Positions 1 through 8,897 of a stretch of 64,000 nucleotides of DNA are shown here, piece after piece. The notes under the pieces were generated by a model, which was not told where the DNA came from, searched no databases, and was given only the letters and a program-made list of their open reading frames with translations. This DNA comes from Bacillus_BE sp042263505 (GTDB lineage Bacteria > Bacillota > Bacilli > Bacillales > Cytobacillaceae): contig NZ_JBHKFI010000022.1 in NCBI RefSeq assembly GCF_042263505.1, positions 11,676 through 75,675 on the forward strand. The letters are read 5' to 3'. How positions within the stretch are numbered: the first letter of the stretch is position 1; every line of letters begins with the position of its first letter. A program made the position numbers and the translations under genes.

Positions 1-2
1 AA

Positions 3-59
3 CAGCTAGAAGAAACCGATGAAACGATCTCCCAGCAATTTCTATGGAACTTAGAGTAG
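3..59 (+). CDS. C-terminal tail of an LXG-operon small helical protein (partial)
   Basis: Only the last 18 codons lie in the window, ending LEETDETISQQFLWNLE before TAG, 15 bp ahead of the LXG gene and its own ribosome binding site. Small helical DUF5082/DUF5344-type proteins usually precede LXG toxins, where they bind the LXG domain and help type VII secretion. The polar tail with a TDE motif fits that role, but the fragment is too short for a firm family call. Position is the main evidence. Confidence 0.5.
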   Translation, partial: QLEETDETISQQFLWNLE

Positions 60-74
60 AAGGGTGGAGGGAGA

Positions 75-1557
75 ATGAAAGTATTAGATGTTTATGGTTT
101 TCAAGCAGGATTGGAGGAAATTCAACAAAATTTGCGAACGCTGAATGAGCAGGTTTTGGAACTCGAACAGGCGGTACAAAGGATAATTGGTTTGGAAGAA
201 GCACTCAAAGGAAACGGGGGAGATTCCATTCGCCAATATTATCAACAAATCCATCAAACTTTTCTCATATTCTTCCAATCCTTTATCGCAAATTATGATA
301 AGATAATAGAAAAAATAGGATACAACCTACATACCTTCGAACTCGCAAAAAATGGCTGGATTCATGAGTCCTTCGTTGATGAAAACGTTCAATTTGGGCT
401 AAGGAAAATCCAATCTATCTCAGAATCGCTGACTCATGAAACGAATGACGTTATGGCAAGTGTAGAAGATTTAGTCCCCTTACCCAGACTAAAAGATGAG
501 GCTACACAATTTGGCATTCAACAAGCGAAAGATCAAGCAAAAAGGGCCATCGAACAACTCCATCTTTTTGACCAACAAGCAACGAAAAGCCTTGAACCCA
601 TCGAAAAAGATATCCAAAAGATGACGGTCTTTATTCAACAAGCGGAGGCAATGTTTAGGGGTGACCAAGATATCCTGATCCATTTTGAACCAGTGAAATT
701 ATTGGGTCAATCCGGATATTTAAGTTTGATGGGAGATTCATCCCCATTTACGGAGGAAGAGGAACAAAATTTAAGAGATTATCTTATCGCACTTGAAAAA
801 GGAGAAGTAGAGCCGAATTTAAAGGGAGAATATCCCGATGATTTTACCATGGAGAACAACATCTTCCCTAATCTTCCAGGAAAAGATATTCATCTGGATC
901 CTAAATTAAAAGCCATCTTAGCTTTTGGATGGGACATTAGCTGGAGATGCATTGACCCTTATCAATCCTGATTCCTCCTTAAAAGATAAAGCCATAGCAG
1001 CGGCTATGATGCTTCCTCCGGCAAAGGGAGTAAAGGTTTTGAGTAAGGTGAAGGATTTGGAGAAGTTGGTTGAGGGGGGGTGGGGATGTTTCAAAAGGGT
1101 TAGATGTTAATAAATTAAAAGACATATCTAAATTATCTGTTGAAGACATTCCAACTGCTATAAGTGGGAAATTTAATGAATTTTTCAATTCTCTTTCAAG
1201 TAATGAGTTGGATGAATTATGGAAGGATAAAAAGATTAGAAAGAAAATTGAACGACAGCTTAGAGAACCTGGTGGATTGCATGAATGGCATTTAGTATCA
1301 AGAGCTCCACAATTTAAGTTTTGGGGTATCAATGCTGAAAAAATTAAAGATTTAAGAACTTCAATTTCTGATGTAAATTTATAAATCCTAAAGGTGTTCA
1401 TGGGGGATTAGGTTCTACTAAAGCACACAATGAATTATTGGAAATTATTGATACATCAAGTGACTATAACACATTTATTAGAAGACTTAACAATTGGGCT
1501 CTCTATAGACTAGAGGGGGGTATTTCATCATTACCAGAAGAATTAAGATTAAAATAG
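75..1557 (+). pseudogene. LXG-domain polymorphic toxin, broken by three indels
   Basis: Starts at an ATG behind GGTGGAGGGAG. The first 280 or so residues form the helical LXG domain used for type VII (Yuk/Ess-like) secretion, then a short linker, then a C-terminal toxin module with HEWHLVSRAPQFKFWG and a tail with HGGLGSTKAHNELLEIID. Reading moves from frame 0 to frame 1 near 920-930 (T run), to frame 2 in the G run at 1074-1085 (one G too many for VEGGGDVSKG) and back to frame 1 near 1382 (one T too few for NFINP). Undoing these shifts gives one continuous protein of roughly 490 residues. The toxin domain looks nuclease-like but I cannot name its fold. An immunity gene follows at once. All three breaks sit in homopolymers, so consensus errors are possible. 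Confidence 0.8.
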
Positions 1558-1570
1558 GAGGGTGTCATTT

Positions 1571-1945
1571 ATGGAAGAACAAGGAATGGTTTCAATATGG
1601 TTAGGTAATATTAAAACACAAAACCAATTAGAGAAATACGTTAATTTAACATATGATGAAGAAGGTGAATCAGTACCTTCTAAATTTTATGGAGATTTTA
1701 ATATAGATATGGATGAAATAGATGAGGATTTTATTGAAAAAGTAGTAATAGAAGAAAAGAGTGATAATATTTCCGTTTTATTAGAGGGCTGTTCATATGA
1801 GGAGATTATATTACCTAAAGTGAAAGAATATGTTGCTTTAAATAAGTTGTATAACGCAGTTATTTTGATTTACAACTTTGAGTATCAGAACCTAGTTAAC
1901 TCTTTTGGGGATTTTGATTATATTACTTCCACTAATTACCAGTAA
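1571..1945 (+). CDS. Imm22-type immunity protein
   Basis: A 124-residue acidic cytoplasmic protein beginning 13 bp after the toxin stop. The ATG at 1571 is preferred over the upstream GTG because it sits 8 bp behind TAGGAGGG. The N-terminal WLGN motif, YDEEGESVPSKF and the acidic run around IDEDF resemble the Imm22 (DUF4284) family, which neutralises LXG and other polymorphic toxins. Its place directly behind the toxin C-terminus supports an immunity role. Unlike the toxin, its frame is intact, which is expected if immunity is kept while the toxin decays, or if the toxin breaks are sequencing errors. Confidence 0.75.
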   Translation: MEEQGMVSIWLGNIKTQNQLEKYVNLTYDEEGESVPSKFYGDFNIDMDEIDEDFIEKVVIEEKSDNISVLLEGCSYEEIILPKVKEYVALNKLYNAVILIYNFEYQNLVNSFGDFDYITSTNYQ

Positions 1946-2122
1946 TAGTAATCTTTAGAGGAGAAGAAACATGGGGCCTTTCTCTGCTTTTTATCTGGAA
2001 GGAACAAAGGAACTTGCCTCAAGCTTGCATTTTTGATATTAATCTCTGTAGCGGCTCTATTATTTGCTCTACCTACCCTTTTTGATTATAGTTTAAATAA
2101 AAAATGATTTAATACTATTAGG
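1946..2122 (+). other. Intergenic stretch with a degenerate repeat and a membrane-segment remnant
   Basis: Positions 1960-2016 carry a decayed copy of the dispersed hairpin repeat (CTCTGCTTTTT and GGAAGGAAC cores). From about 1985 to 2107 one frame stays open and ends LFALPTLFDYSLNKK, a hydrophobic helix with a basic tail, like the end of a small membrane protein. There is no start codon or ribosome binding site for it, so I read it as a remnant. Confidence 0.35.
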
Positions 2123-2142
2123 TTATTTATATTCAAAATTTA

Positions 2143-2192
2143 AGAGAGTGAAAGCATCATCATTGTTGTTGCTTTCGCTCTCTTTATTTTTT
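2143..2192 (+). terminator. Rho-independent terminator
   Basis: A 14-bp stem AGAGAGTGAAAGCA pairs with TGCTTTCGCTCTCT around a 13-nt loop and is followed by TTTATTTTTT. It would end the toxin/immunity transcript. A CAAACGTTTG palindrome begins directly after the T run. Confidence 0.8.
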
Positions 2193-2292
2193 AAACAAAC
2201 GTTTGATTGAATTCCCCTAGACAAGAAGCAGGGGGATGTATCTCTTTTTCCTTTTATTTGGAAGGAAGTGAACCGTCCCCTAGCTTCTTCCC
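2193..2292. repeat. CAAACGTTTG palindrome plus dispersed hairpin repeat
   Basis: The palindrome CAAACGTTTG lies at 2196-2205. From about 2222 follows one member of the window-wide repeat: AGAAGCAGGGGG, TCTCTTTTTCC, then GGAAGGAAGTGAACCGTCC and CCTAGCTTCTTCC. The arms can fold into a long hairpin. Other copies lie near 20567, 21815, 32250, 35419, 44553, 53307 and 59077. Confidence 0.75.
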
Positions 2293-2329
2293 CGTTACGA
2301 ATCGAAATAAGGTTTACCAAAGGATAAGA

Positions 2330-2701
2330 TTACTTTGGACGTTCATTTAAAATATTCTCTTCCAAAACTGTAAATTTATCGCCATATACTTTCGTAATAT
2401 GCTTTTCTCCCCAAGCACATAAAGAATTTAAAATACTTTTCAAACTCCATCCATATTCACTGAGCTCATATTCCACTTTTGGGGGAATTTCATTATAAAC
2501 AATCCGGTTAATAATTCCATCTTGTTCTAACTCACGTAATTGTTGAGTTAACATTTTCTGTGTGATGGCAGGCATAAGGCGTTTTAGTTCACTTGTTCGC
2601 TTTTTACCATGGGTTAGATGACAAAGGATTACACACTTCCATTTCCCACCTATGACTTCGAGTGTCGATTCAACCGAAATATTATACTTTTTGGCAGACA
2701 T
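2330..2701 (-). CDS. HxlR-family winged-helix transcriptional regulator
   Basis: A 123-residue protein with the full HxlR (DUF24) domain: VIGGKWKCVILCHL near residue 16, the recognition region TSELKRLMPAITQKML and the wing EYELSEYG. These dimeric regulators often respond to electrophiles or redox stress and control a divergent gene. Here the divergent gene is an MFS exporter 195 bp away, with a strong palindrome between them. The regulated set probably also includes the UPF0303 gene behind the exporter. The ligand cannot be told from sequence. Confidence 0.9.
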   Translation of the reverse strand: MSAKKYNISVESTLEVIGGKWKCVILCHLTHGKKRTSELKRLMPAITQKMLTQQLRELEQDGIINRIVYNEIPPKVEYELSEYGWSLKSILNSLCAWGEKHITKVYGDKFTVLEENILNERPK

Positions 2702-2724
2702 ATTTATGCTCCTTACTCAATATT

Positions 2725-2780
2725 TATAGGTACTAAAAAGTACCTATATAACTTTAGAGTGCTTATATAACTTTAAAGTG
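2725..2780. promoter_or_regulatory. Likely HxlR operator: palindrome plus tandem direct repeat
   Basis: A perfect inverted repeat has arms TATAGGTACT (2725-2734) and AGTACCTATA (2739-2748) around AAAA. Next to it the 18-bp unit TATATAACTTTARAGTGC occurs twice in tandem (about 2745-2780). Both lie between the divergent regulator and exporter, where HxlR-type regulators bind. The match to HxlR binding is inferred from position and symmetry. Confidence 0.65.
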
Positions 2781-2896
2781 CGTACTTACTTTTATAAAAC
2801 GCACTCCTTATAATACATCTTGCGGACATTTTCTACCAGACTTTTTGCAGTTCATGTCCTAGAAAAATTTCACATCACTAGAAAGGAGGAAGGACC

Positions 2897-4120
2897 ATGG
2901 AAAATAAAAAAAGTACATGGGCACTTTTAGCTTTAGCAGTAAGCGCATTTGCAATTGGAACCACAGAATTTATAAGTGTTGGTTTATTACCCCTCATTGC
3001 AAATGACATGCATATTTCCGTTACAACAGCCGGGTTAACAGTCTCCTTCTATGCATTAGGGGTAACTTTTGGAGCACCCATTCTGACCCCGTTAACATCA
3101 AGCCTATCACGAAAAGGTTTGCTGCTTTGGATTATGGTCGTCTTTATTGTTGGAAATAGTATCGCGGCGAGTGCGACGAGTTTCGCTGTGTTGATTGTTG
3201 CACGTGTAATTACAGCTTTATCACATGGAGTATTTATGTCTGTGGGTTCAACCATTGCTGCTGATCTAGTACCTGAAAATCGTAGAGCTAGTGCCATTTC
3301 CATTATGTTTTCAGGACTAACGATAGCTATCGTGACTGGCGTACCTTTTGGTACTTTTATTGGTCAACAATTTGGATGGAGGGAAGCCTTCATTGCAATT
3401 GTCATTATTGGAATCATTGCATTTATCGCAAATTGTATATTGGTTCCATCTAATCTGCCAAAAGGTACTCGTACATCATTGCGCATGCAATTTAAACCCA
3501 TTACCAATGGTCGTTTACTACTTGTTTTTATGATTACAGCACTAGGTTATGGAGGTACATTTGTTGTTTTTACGTATTTATCTCCTCTACTTCAGCAAAT
3601 TACTCATATTAAAGAAGGTACTATTGCCATTATTTTACTTGTGTATGGGGCCGCTATAGCAATCGGTAATATCATTGGTGGAAAGGTATCGAATAAGAAA
3701 CCTATTGTTGCATTATTTTATATGTTTATCGTACAAGCCATTGTGCTCTTGATCTTAACCTTTACAGCTCCGTTTAAGGTTGCCGCATTAGTTACGATCT
3801 TGCTTATGGGACTATTCCATTTCATGAACGTACCGGGTCTCCAAGTCTATGTCGTTATGTTGGCGGAACGATTTGTTCCGGAGGCAGTGGATGTGGCATC
3901 AGCGATCAATATTGCAGCTTTTAACGCGGGAATTACACTGGGATCATACCTTGGGGGTGTGATCACTGACTCCATTGGACTTATTAATACGGCTTGGATA
4001 GGTGCATTAATGGTTCTTGGGGCTGTGATGCTTACTAGTTGGAGTATGGCTTTAGAGAAAAAAGAGCAAAATACTGAATATGTCAATGGGGTGAAATATT
4101 ATGAGTGCACCGAGCATTGA
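2897..4120 (+). CDS. MFS transporter, DHA1-type drug or sugar efflux permease
   Basis: A 407-residue inner-membrane protein with about 12 hydrophobic helices, starting at the ATG behind GAAAGGAGG. The N-terminal FAIGTTEFISVGLLPLIA and the loop ADLVPENRRASAISIMFSG are typical of the AraJ/YdhP-like branch of proton-coupled exporters. The C-terminal 20 bp overlap the next gene. The divergent HxlR regulator suggests induction by a toxic compound that the pump then exports. The substrate is unknown; efflux rather than uptake is inferred from family. Confidence 0.85.
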   Translation: MENKKSTWALLALAVSAFAIGTTEFISVGLLPLIANDMHISVTTAGLTVSFYALGVTFGAPILTPLTSSLSRKGLLLWIMVVFIVGNSIAASATSFAVLIVARVITALSHGVFMSVGSTIAADLVPENRRASAISIMFSGLTIAIVTGVPFGTFIGQQFGWREAFIAIVIIGIIAFIANCILVPSNLPKGTRTSLRMQFKPITNGRLLLVFMITALGYGGTFVVFTYLSPLLQQITHIKEGTIAIILLVYGAAIAIGNIIGGKVSNKKPIVALFYMFIVQAIVLLILTFTAPFKVAALVTILLMGLFHFMNVPGLQVYVVMLAERFVPEAVDVASAINIAAFNAGITLGSYLGGVITDSIGLINTAWIGALMVLGAVMLTSWSMALEKKEQNTEYVNGVKYYECTEH

Positions 4121-4583
4121 TAAAATAAGAAAAAGAATTTTAATAGAGGAGGAAACACTTCAATTCTCCTCTTTTACGAATGAAGATGCCTTTCAATTAG
4201 GTTTATTAATCGTTGAAACAGCAAAGCAAGAGGGAAAATCGATTGCTGTTGATATAACAAAAAATGGTGTGCAATTATTTCATTTCAAGATGACAGGGAC
4301 GACTGAGGAAAATACCAAATGGATTGAGCGGAAAAAACGGGTCGTTTCTTTGCATAATCATAGCTCTTATTATATGCAGATACAAAGTGAGTTAAGTGGA
4401 ATCCCACATCATGAAGCATACCGTTTAGATGCCTCGGAATATGCTGCGTTTGGTGGAGCATTTCCCATTCAAATAAAAAACGTAGGGGCTATTGGGATGA
4501 TAACAGTATCAGGATTAACCCCTGAAAAAGATCATGAATTGGTGATTAGAGCAGTTAAAAATTATTTAAATAATCAGTTTTAG
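4101..4583 (+). CDS. UPF0303 / heme-degrading-domain family protein
   Basis: A 160-residue soluble protein of the GlcG/HbpS-like fold in its UPF0303 form. Recognisable parts are KSIAVDITKNGVQLFHFKM near residue 45, RKKRVVSLHNHSSY, and the C-terminal AAFGGAFPIQIKNVGAIGMI. It starts inside the end of the transporter gene, so the two are translationally coupled. Members are often annotated as heme-degrading domain proteins, but a biochemical role in this context is not established. Co-expression with an HxlR-controlled exporter suggests a stress function. Confidence 0.8.
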   Translation: MSAPSIDKIRKRILIEEETLQFSSFTNEDAFQLGLLIVETAKQEGKSIAVDITKNGVQLFHFKMTGTTEENTKWIERKKRVVSLHNHSSYYMQIQSELSGIPHHEAYRLDASEYAAFGGAFPIQIKNVGAIGMITVSGLTPEKDHELVIRAVKNYLNNQF

Positions 4584-4627
4584 AGGAGGATACTAGGCCA
4601 TTAATTAAGCTAAATACTTGGCCAACC

Positions 4628-5068
4628 ATGTCAACAGAAGAAAAAAAGGAATTCATTTATACTGTAACTGAACTTACAACAAAATTATTAAAGATTGTCC
4701 CTGATAAAATTCAAGTATTGATAAATGAACTTGAGAAAGAAAACTGGGGAAAAGCTGGGGCTATAGCAATCGATGCTGCCTTTGCTGAGAAGAGTAGGGT
4801 GGTCAATTGGGATACAAAAGAGTCTTATCATACTCCGGATAGTAACATTGATGGAATGGCTATCATCACGATTGATATATGGAATACATTTGATCAAGAT
4901 ACAAAGGATAAGTGGGTAAACCAGCTGACACAAATAACATCTAAATATACTCATGCACCTTTGGATAAAGTCCTTATCCTTATTCGTGAAATGATTCCAG
5001 GAAACTGGGGACAAAGTGGTGTAACGGGAGCCGATAAAGACTTCCTTTCAAAAAGCCGGAAATTTTAA
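4628..5068 (+). CDS. Two-domain tautomerase-like protein that has lost its normal start
   Basis: Two 4-oxalocrotonate-tautomerase-like domains in tandem: residues 1-60 (ending WGKAGAIAIDA) and 75-146 (starting MAIITIDIWNTF, ending FLSKS). The reading frame stays open upstream to PLIKLNTWPT, the usual first strand after the initiator Met and catalytic Pro1. The codon expected to be ATG at 4595-4597, seven bases behind AGGAGG, is AGG. Translation from ATG 4628 would remove Pro1 and the first strand of domain 1. The remaining product may be inactive, or the AGG may be a consensus error. Domain 2 also lacks a free proline. Confidence 0.75.
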   Translation: MSTEEKKEFIYTVTELTTKLLKIVPDKIQVLINELEKENWGKAGAIAIDAAFAEKSRVVNWDTKESYHTPDSNIDGMAIITIDIWNTFDQDTKDKWVNQLTQITSKYTHAPLDKVLILIREMIPGNWGQSGVTGADKDFLSKSRKF

Positions 5069-5121
5069 GAACACACGCATTCGAATGAAAATTCAAATCG
5101 ATAATAATGGAGGTAATTTTA

Positions 5122-5964
5122 ATGGTTAAAAATTTACAGGATACAACTACGTTGCATAACGGGGTAAAAATGCCTTGGTTTGGTATAGGAGTATTTAAAG
5201 TAGAAGAGGGACCTGAGTTAGTTAATGCGGTAAAAGCAGCTATTAAGAATGGTTATCGTAGTGTTGATACTGCAGCTATCTATGGAAATGAAGAAGGAGT
5301 CGGACAAGGTATCCGTGAAGGAATTCAAGAAGCAGGAATTTCAAGAGAAGATTTGTTTGTGACTTCTAAAGTTTGGAATGCTGATTTAGGATATGAGTCT
5401 ACAATAGCAGCATACGAAACAAGTTTAAAAAAACTTGGTTTAGAATATCTTGATTTGTATCTCATCCATTGGCCAGTAGAAGGTAAATTTAAAGATGCAT
5501 GGAGAGCATTAGAGACTCTTTATAAAGCAGGAAAAATAAAAGCCATTGGGGTAAGTAATTTCCAAACACATCACCTTGAAGAATTGATGAAAGATGCAGA
5601 AATTAAACCGATGGTGAATCAAGTAGAGTACCATCCACGTTTGACTCAAAAGAAAGTTCAATCTTTCTGCCAAGAACATGGTATTCAATTAGAAGCATGG
5701 TCACCATTAATGCAAGGACAATTATTAGATAATGAAGTTCTAACTGAAATTGCAAGAAAGTATAACAAATCTGTAGCTCAAGTCATTTTACGGTGGGATT
5801 TACAAAATGGTGTTGTGACGATTCCAAAGTCTACAAAAGAACATCGAATTATTGAAAACTCTACAGTGTTTGACTTTGAGTTAACGAAAGAAGATATGGA
5901 ACGAATTAATGGCTTAAATCAGAATCATCGAGTGGGTCCCGATCCGGACAATTTTGATTTCTAA
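5122..5964 (+). CDS. Aldo/keto reductase, YvgN/YtbE type (methylglyoxal reductase-like)
   Basis: A 280-residue TIM-barrel oxidoreductase. The ATG at 5122 is chosen because TGGAGG lies just before it. The catalytic tetrad is visible: Asp in YRSVDTAAIYGNE, Tyr in the same segment, Lys in VTSKVWN and His in YLIHWP. The NADPH site IPKSTKEHRI lies near the C-terminus. Enzymes of this group reduce methylglyoxal and other aldehydes in the cytosol with NADPH. It stands 53 bp after the tautomerase and is followed by a terminator, so it may be part of a detoxification set. Confidence 0.9.
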   Translation: MVKNLQDTTTLHNGVKMPWFGIGVFKVEEGPELVNAVKAAIKNGYRSVDTAAIYGNEEGVGQGIREGIQEAGISREDLFVTSKVWNADLGYESTIAAYETSLKKLGLEYLDLYLIHWPVEGKFKDAWRALETLYKAGKIKAIGVSNFQTHHLEELMKDAEIKPMVNQVEYHPRLTQKKVQSFCQEHGIQLEAWSPLMQGQLLDNEVLTEIARKYNKSVAQVILRWDLQNGVVTIPKSTKEHRIIENSTVFDFELTKEDMERINGLNQNHRVGPDPDNFDF

Positions 5965-6027
5965 TGAAATTTCTTAATAAACTTACCAAATGAAATATAG
6001 GAACGTGTCCCTAACGTAATTTTAATA

Positions 6028-6059
6028 AGTGAAAGTCATCTTTATAGGTGGCTTTCACT
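6028..6059 (+). terminator. Rho-independent terminator after the aldo/keto reductase
   Basis: AGTGAAAGTCATC pairs with GGTGGCTTTCACT with one G-T pair. The downstream tract is only ATTTACC, so termination may be partial. Confidence 0.6.
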
Positions 6060-6121
6060 ATTTACCATGTAAATCAATCCAATTTAAAGTGTGACAAAAA
6101 AGCAATTAGGAGGGATTCCAT

Positions 6122-6916
6122 ATGTTTCTGAATTTAAAAGGGAAAACTGCGCTAGTTACAGGGTCTACAGCAGGAATTGGTAAAGCAATTGCAATGTCAT
6201 TAGTAATAGAAGGCGTTACTGTCATTATAAATGGACGCCATGAAGAAAAGGTTAATCAAACAATTAAAGAAATGCGAGAACAGTATCCTGAAGCTGACCT
6301 TCAGTCATTAGTATCTGATTTAGGAACAGAACAAGGATGCCAAAAGGTTATGGAGGAATACCCAGAAGTAGATATTCTTATTAACAACCTAGGGATTTTT
6401 GAGCCAAAAGAATATTTTAATATCTCTGATGAAGATTGGTTTAAGATATTTGAGGTCAACATTATGAGTGGTGTTCGGCTTACTCGATGGTACCTAAATC
6501 AAATGATTCAAAAAAAGGAAGGCAGGGTCATCTTTATTGCTAGCGAAGCAGCCATTATGCCATCTCAAGAAATGGCTCATTATAGCGCGACTAAGACGAT
6601 GCAGCTCTCGCTTTCACGTAGTTTAGCTGAGCTGACTAAAGAAACAAATGTAACTGTCAACACTATTATGCCAGGTTCTACTTTAACAGAAGGAGTGGAA
6701 ACTATGCTAAATAGCCTTTATCCTAATGAGAAATTGACCATGGAAGAAGCTGAAATGCGGTTTATGAAAGAAAATCGGCCAACCTCTATTATTCAAAGGC
6801 TTATTCGACCAGAAGAAATTGCACATTTTGTTACATTTTTAAGTAGTCCTCTTTCTTCAGCCATTAATGGTTCTGCTTTGAGAATCGATGGAGGATTAGT
6901 ACGTAGTGTATTTTAA
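6122..6916 (+). CDS. Short-chain dehydrogenase/reductase
   Basis: A 264-residue Rossmann-fold oxidoreductase that starts behind TAGGAGGG. It shows the cofactor loop TGSTAGIG (residues 14-21), NNLG near 89, the catalytic Ser in IASEA, and YSATK with the active Tyr and Lys. The C-terminal IDGGLVRSVF is typical of classical SDRs. An Arg-His pair after the second strand (INGRHEEK) favours NADPH. It has its own hairpin-flanked unit and no partner that would reveal the substrate. Confidence 0.9.
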   Translation: MFLNLKGKTALVTGSTAGIGKAIAMSLVIEGVTVIINGRHEEKVNQTIKEMREQYPEADLQSLVSDLGTEQGCQKVMEEYPEVDILINNLGIFEPKEYFNISDEDWFKIFEVNIMSGVRLTRWYLNQMIQKKEGRVIFIASEAAIMPSQEMAHYSATKTMQLSLSRSLAELTKETNVTVNTIMPGSTLTEGVETMLNSLYPNEKLTMEEAEMRFMKENRPTSIIQRLIRPEEIAHFVTFLSSPLSSAINGSALRIDGGLVRSVF

Positions 6917-6924
6917 TATCATAG

Positions 6925-7035
6925 GGACAAGGGGACAGGTTCCTCGTCCAACCTAAAAATGCCAATAACTCTAATTGATTCATATCTTAAAAGAAAAAGC
7001 TCTACTGAGATTTACTCTCCGTAGAGCTGTTTTTA
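6925..7035. repeat. Dispersed repeat ending in a terminator hairpin
   Basis: Starts with GGGACAAGGGGACAGGTTCC, continues CCAATAACTCTAATTGATTC and ends in a stem AGCTCTAC...GTAGAGCT followed by GTTTTT. Near-identical units lie at 20497-20560 and 21122-21236. It would act as the terminator of the SDR gene. Confidence 0.75.
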
Positions 7036-7110
7036 AGCTATTAACCAAATAAGATTAATGGCGTATTTTGGCAGGGTAAACACGTTATTAGGGGTTTGGA
7101 TCACATCTAA

Positions 7111-7248
7111 AATGTAAATGGTCTTCATTCTCGTTTAAAACAATGGATAGAACGCTTTAAAGGTGTGGCTACAAAATATCTTGATAATTACCTTTCCTGG
7201 TTCTTGTTTGTCGATAGTCGTAGCATCATATTAAAGAATTTCTATTAA
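7111..7248 (+). mobile_element. C-terminal remnant of an IS1595-family transposase
   Basis: An open frame of 45 codons encodes VNGLHSRLKQWIERFKGVA and TKYLDNYLSWFLFVDSRS, the end of the IS1595/ISXO2-type DDE transposase. No start, catalytic core or terminal repeats remain. It is a scrap of an old insertion next to the sugar locus. Positions 7249-7381 hold nothing that I recognise. Confidence 0.65.
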
Positions 7249-7381
7249 CATCATTTGTAATTTAGCAGAACCCTAGTGGATACCCGAGTTGCTCTATCCT
7301 TTCTGCCGGGAAAAAGCTAATTAAGAACCTTTAGTAATACAAAATATTTTACATTCCTGCCTTTTTAAGAATATTCAATAT

Positions 7382-8881
7382 TCAATTAAAGGAGTCTTTA
7401 TAATATTGATCTGTAAAGGTGATTGCTCGTTTCCAACCACTTATTTTTTTAGTTCTATCATCGTTTTCAATATTTGGAATAAACTTTGAATATGAAATTG
7501 TATCAGGGGATAATTCTTCTCTATATATTCCTGAGGCGATACCTGCATTCAGAACTGTCCCGTACAAGCTTAATTCTTTTATATTAGGTACTGCAATTTT
7601 GATATTAGATATATCACTTTGAAATTGCATAAGATAATGATTACAGGAGGCACCACCATCAACTTTCAATATAACAGGTTTATGACCAAAGTCTTCAATC
7701 ATTAATTGAACAATATCGTTGATCTGGTATGCAATACAATTCAATGCTGCCTGAACAATTTCAGCTTTTCCAGTTGTGCGCGTCATTCCCACTAATGTAG
7801 CCGAGGCCTTTTCGTTCCAATACGGGGCTCCGAGACCTGTAAAAGCTGGAACTAAATAAGTTTGATTACTTGGGGATGCTAAATTTACCCACTTCTCAGT
7901 CTCTGCTGCAGAATGAATTAGTTTTATATCTTCAATTAGCCATTTTATGACTGCTCCAGCATAATTAATATTTCCTTCTAAAACGTAGTTTACTTTATTT
8001 TTTATTTTCCACGCAATCGATGTAACTAAATTATGTTTTGAACGAATTGGTTGTCCACCGATATTCATCATGATAGAGGATCCTGTTCCATATGTTGCTT
8101 TGGCCTCGCCTGGATTCAAGCATTCTTGTCCAAATAAAGCAGCTTGCGAATCGCCTAATACGCTATAAATCGGAACTTTTTTGGATAACAATTCATCAAA
8201 GTCTGTATATCCAAATAAAGCATCAGAATCAACAATTTCTGGAAGGACCTTTGGAGAAATCTGAAAAATGCTGCAAATCTCTTTGTCCCATTCAAGCTTG
8301 TCTATATTTAATAATTGTGTACGGGAAGCATTTGATAATTCAGTTTTAAATGCTTCTCCATACGTCAATTTAAATAAAAGCCAACTGTCTATTGTCCCCA
8401 AACAAAGATCATTTTTTTCTTCGGCCTGTCGTACTTTGTCTATATTTTTTAACATCCAGCTAAATTTAACAGCGGAAAAATAAGGGGATAATGCCATGCC
8501 TGTTTTTTGTTTAATTATTTCTGAATCGCCTTTTTGTTTAATCTCATCACATAAATACTTTGCCCGGGAACATTGCCAAACGATGGCTTCAGTCAAAGAT
8601 TCTCCATTATTTTTTGACCATGCACAGGCAGTTTCGCGCTGATTCGTTAATGCAATCCCAACAATAGAATCATGGTTTACTTGCGTTTTCGTTAATAATT
8701 CTTTCATAAGCTCAATAATGTTGGAATAAATTTCATTTAAGTCATGGCTAATCCAGCCTTGCTCATTAATGAGTTGCCGGTGTTCTTTACTTACCAGGCA
8801 GACTATTTTTCTGTTTGAATCAACCAAAGCAACTTTAGTACCTTGTGTACTTTGGTCAATTCCGATAATATAGCGTTCCAT
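7382..8881 (-). CDS. FGGY-family carbohydrate kinase (candidate apulose kinase)
   Basis: A 499-residue cytosolic sugar kinase. The ATG at 8881 is chosen because GCGAGG lies 8 bp before it; the longer frame would run into the upstream gene. Residues 6-16 (IGIDQSTQGTK) form phosphate loop 1, NQRETACAW follows near 80, GDSQAALFGQE near 240, YGTGSSIMM near 262 and the adenosine motif DGGASCNHYLMQFQSD near 400. FGGY kinases phosphorylate ketoses and polyols. As the last gene of an isomerase, split transketolase and kinase operon it fits a ketulose kinase; D-apulose kinase is my best proposal, by analogy with the D-apiose pathway. Confidence 0.85.
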   Translation of the reverse strand: MERYIIGIDQSTQGTKVALVDSNRKIVCLVSKEHRQLINEQGWISHDLNEIYSNIIELMKELLTKTQVNHDSIVGIALTNQRETACAWSKNNGESLTEAIVWQCSRAKYLCDEIKQKGDSEIIKQKTGMALSPYFSAVKFSWMLKNIDKVRQAEEKNDLCLGTIDSWLLFKLTYGEAFKTELSNASRTQLLNIDKLEWDKEICSIFQISPKVLPEIVDSDALFGYTDFDELLSKKVPIYSVLGDSQAALFGQECLNPGEAKATYGTGSSIMMNIGGQPIRSKHNLVTSIAWKIKNKVNYVLEGNINYAGAVIKWLIEDIKLIHSAAETEKWVNLASPSNQTYLVPAFTGLGAPYWNEKASATLVGMTRTTGKAEIVQAALNCIAYQINDIVQLMIEDFGHKPVILKVDGGASCNHYLMQFQSDISNIKIAVPNIKELSLYGTVLNAGIASGIYREELSPDTISYSKFIPNIENDDRTKKISGWKRAITFTDQYYKDSFN

Positions 8882-8897
8882 TTTTTTCGCCTCGCAA

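Noticed and set aside
979..1401. 140-codon minus-strand frame across the LXG toxin
   Set aside because: Shadow of the toxin coding strand; the plus-strand pieces give recognisable toxin sequence.
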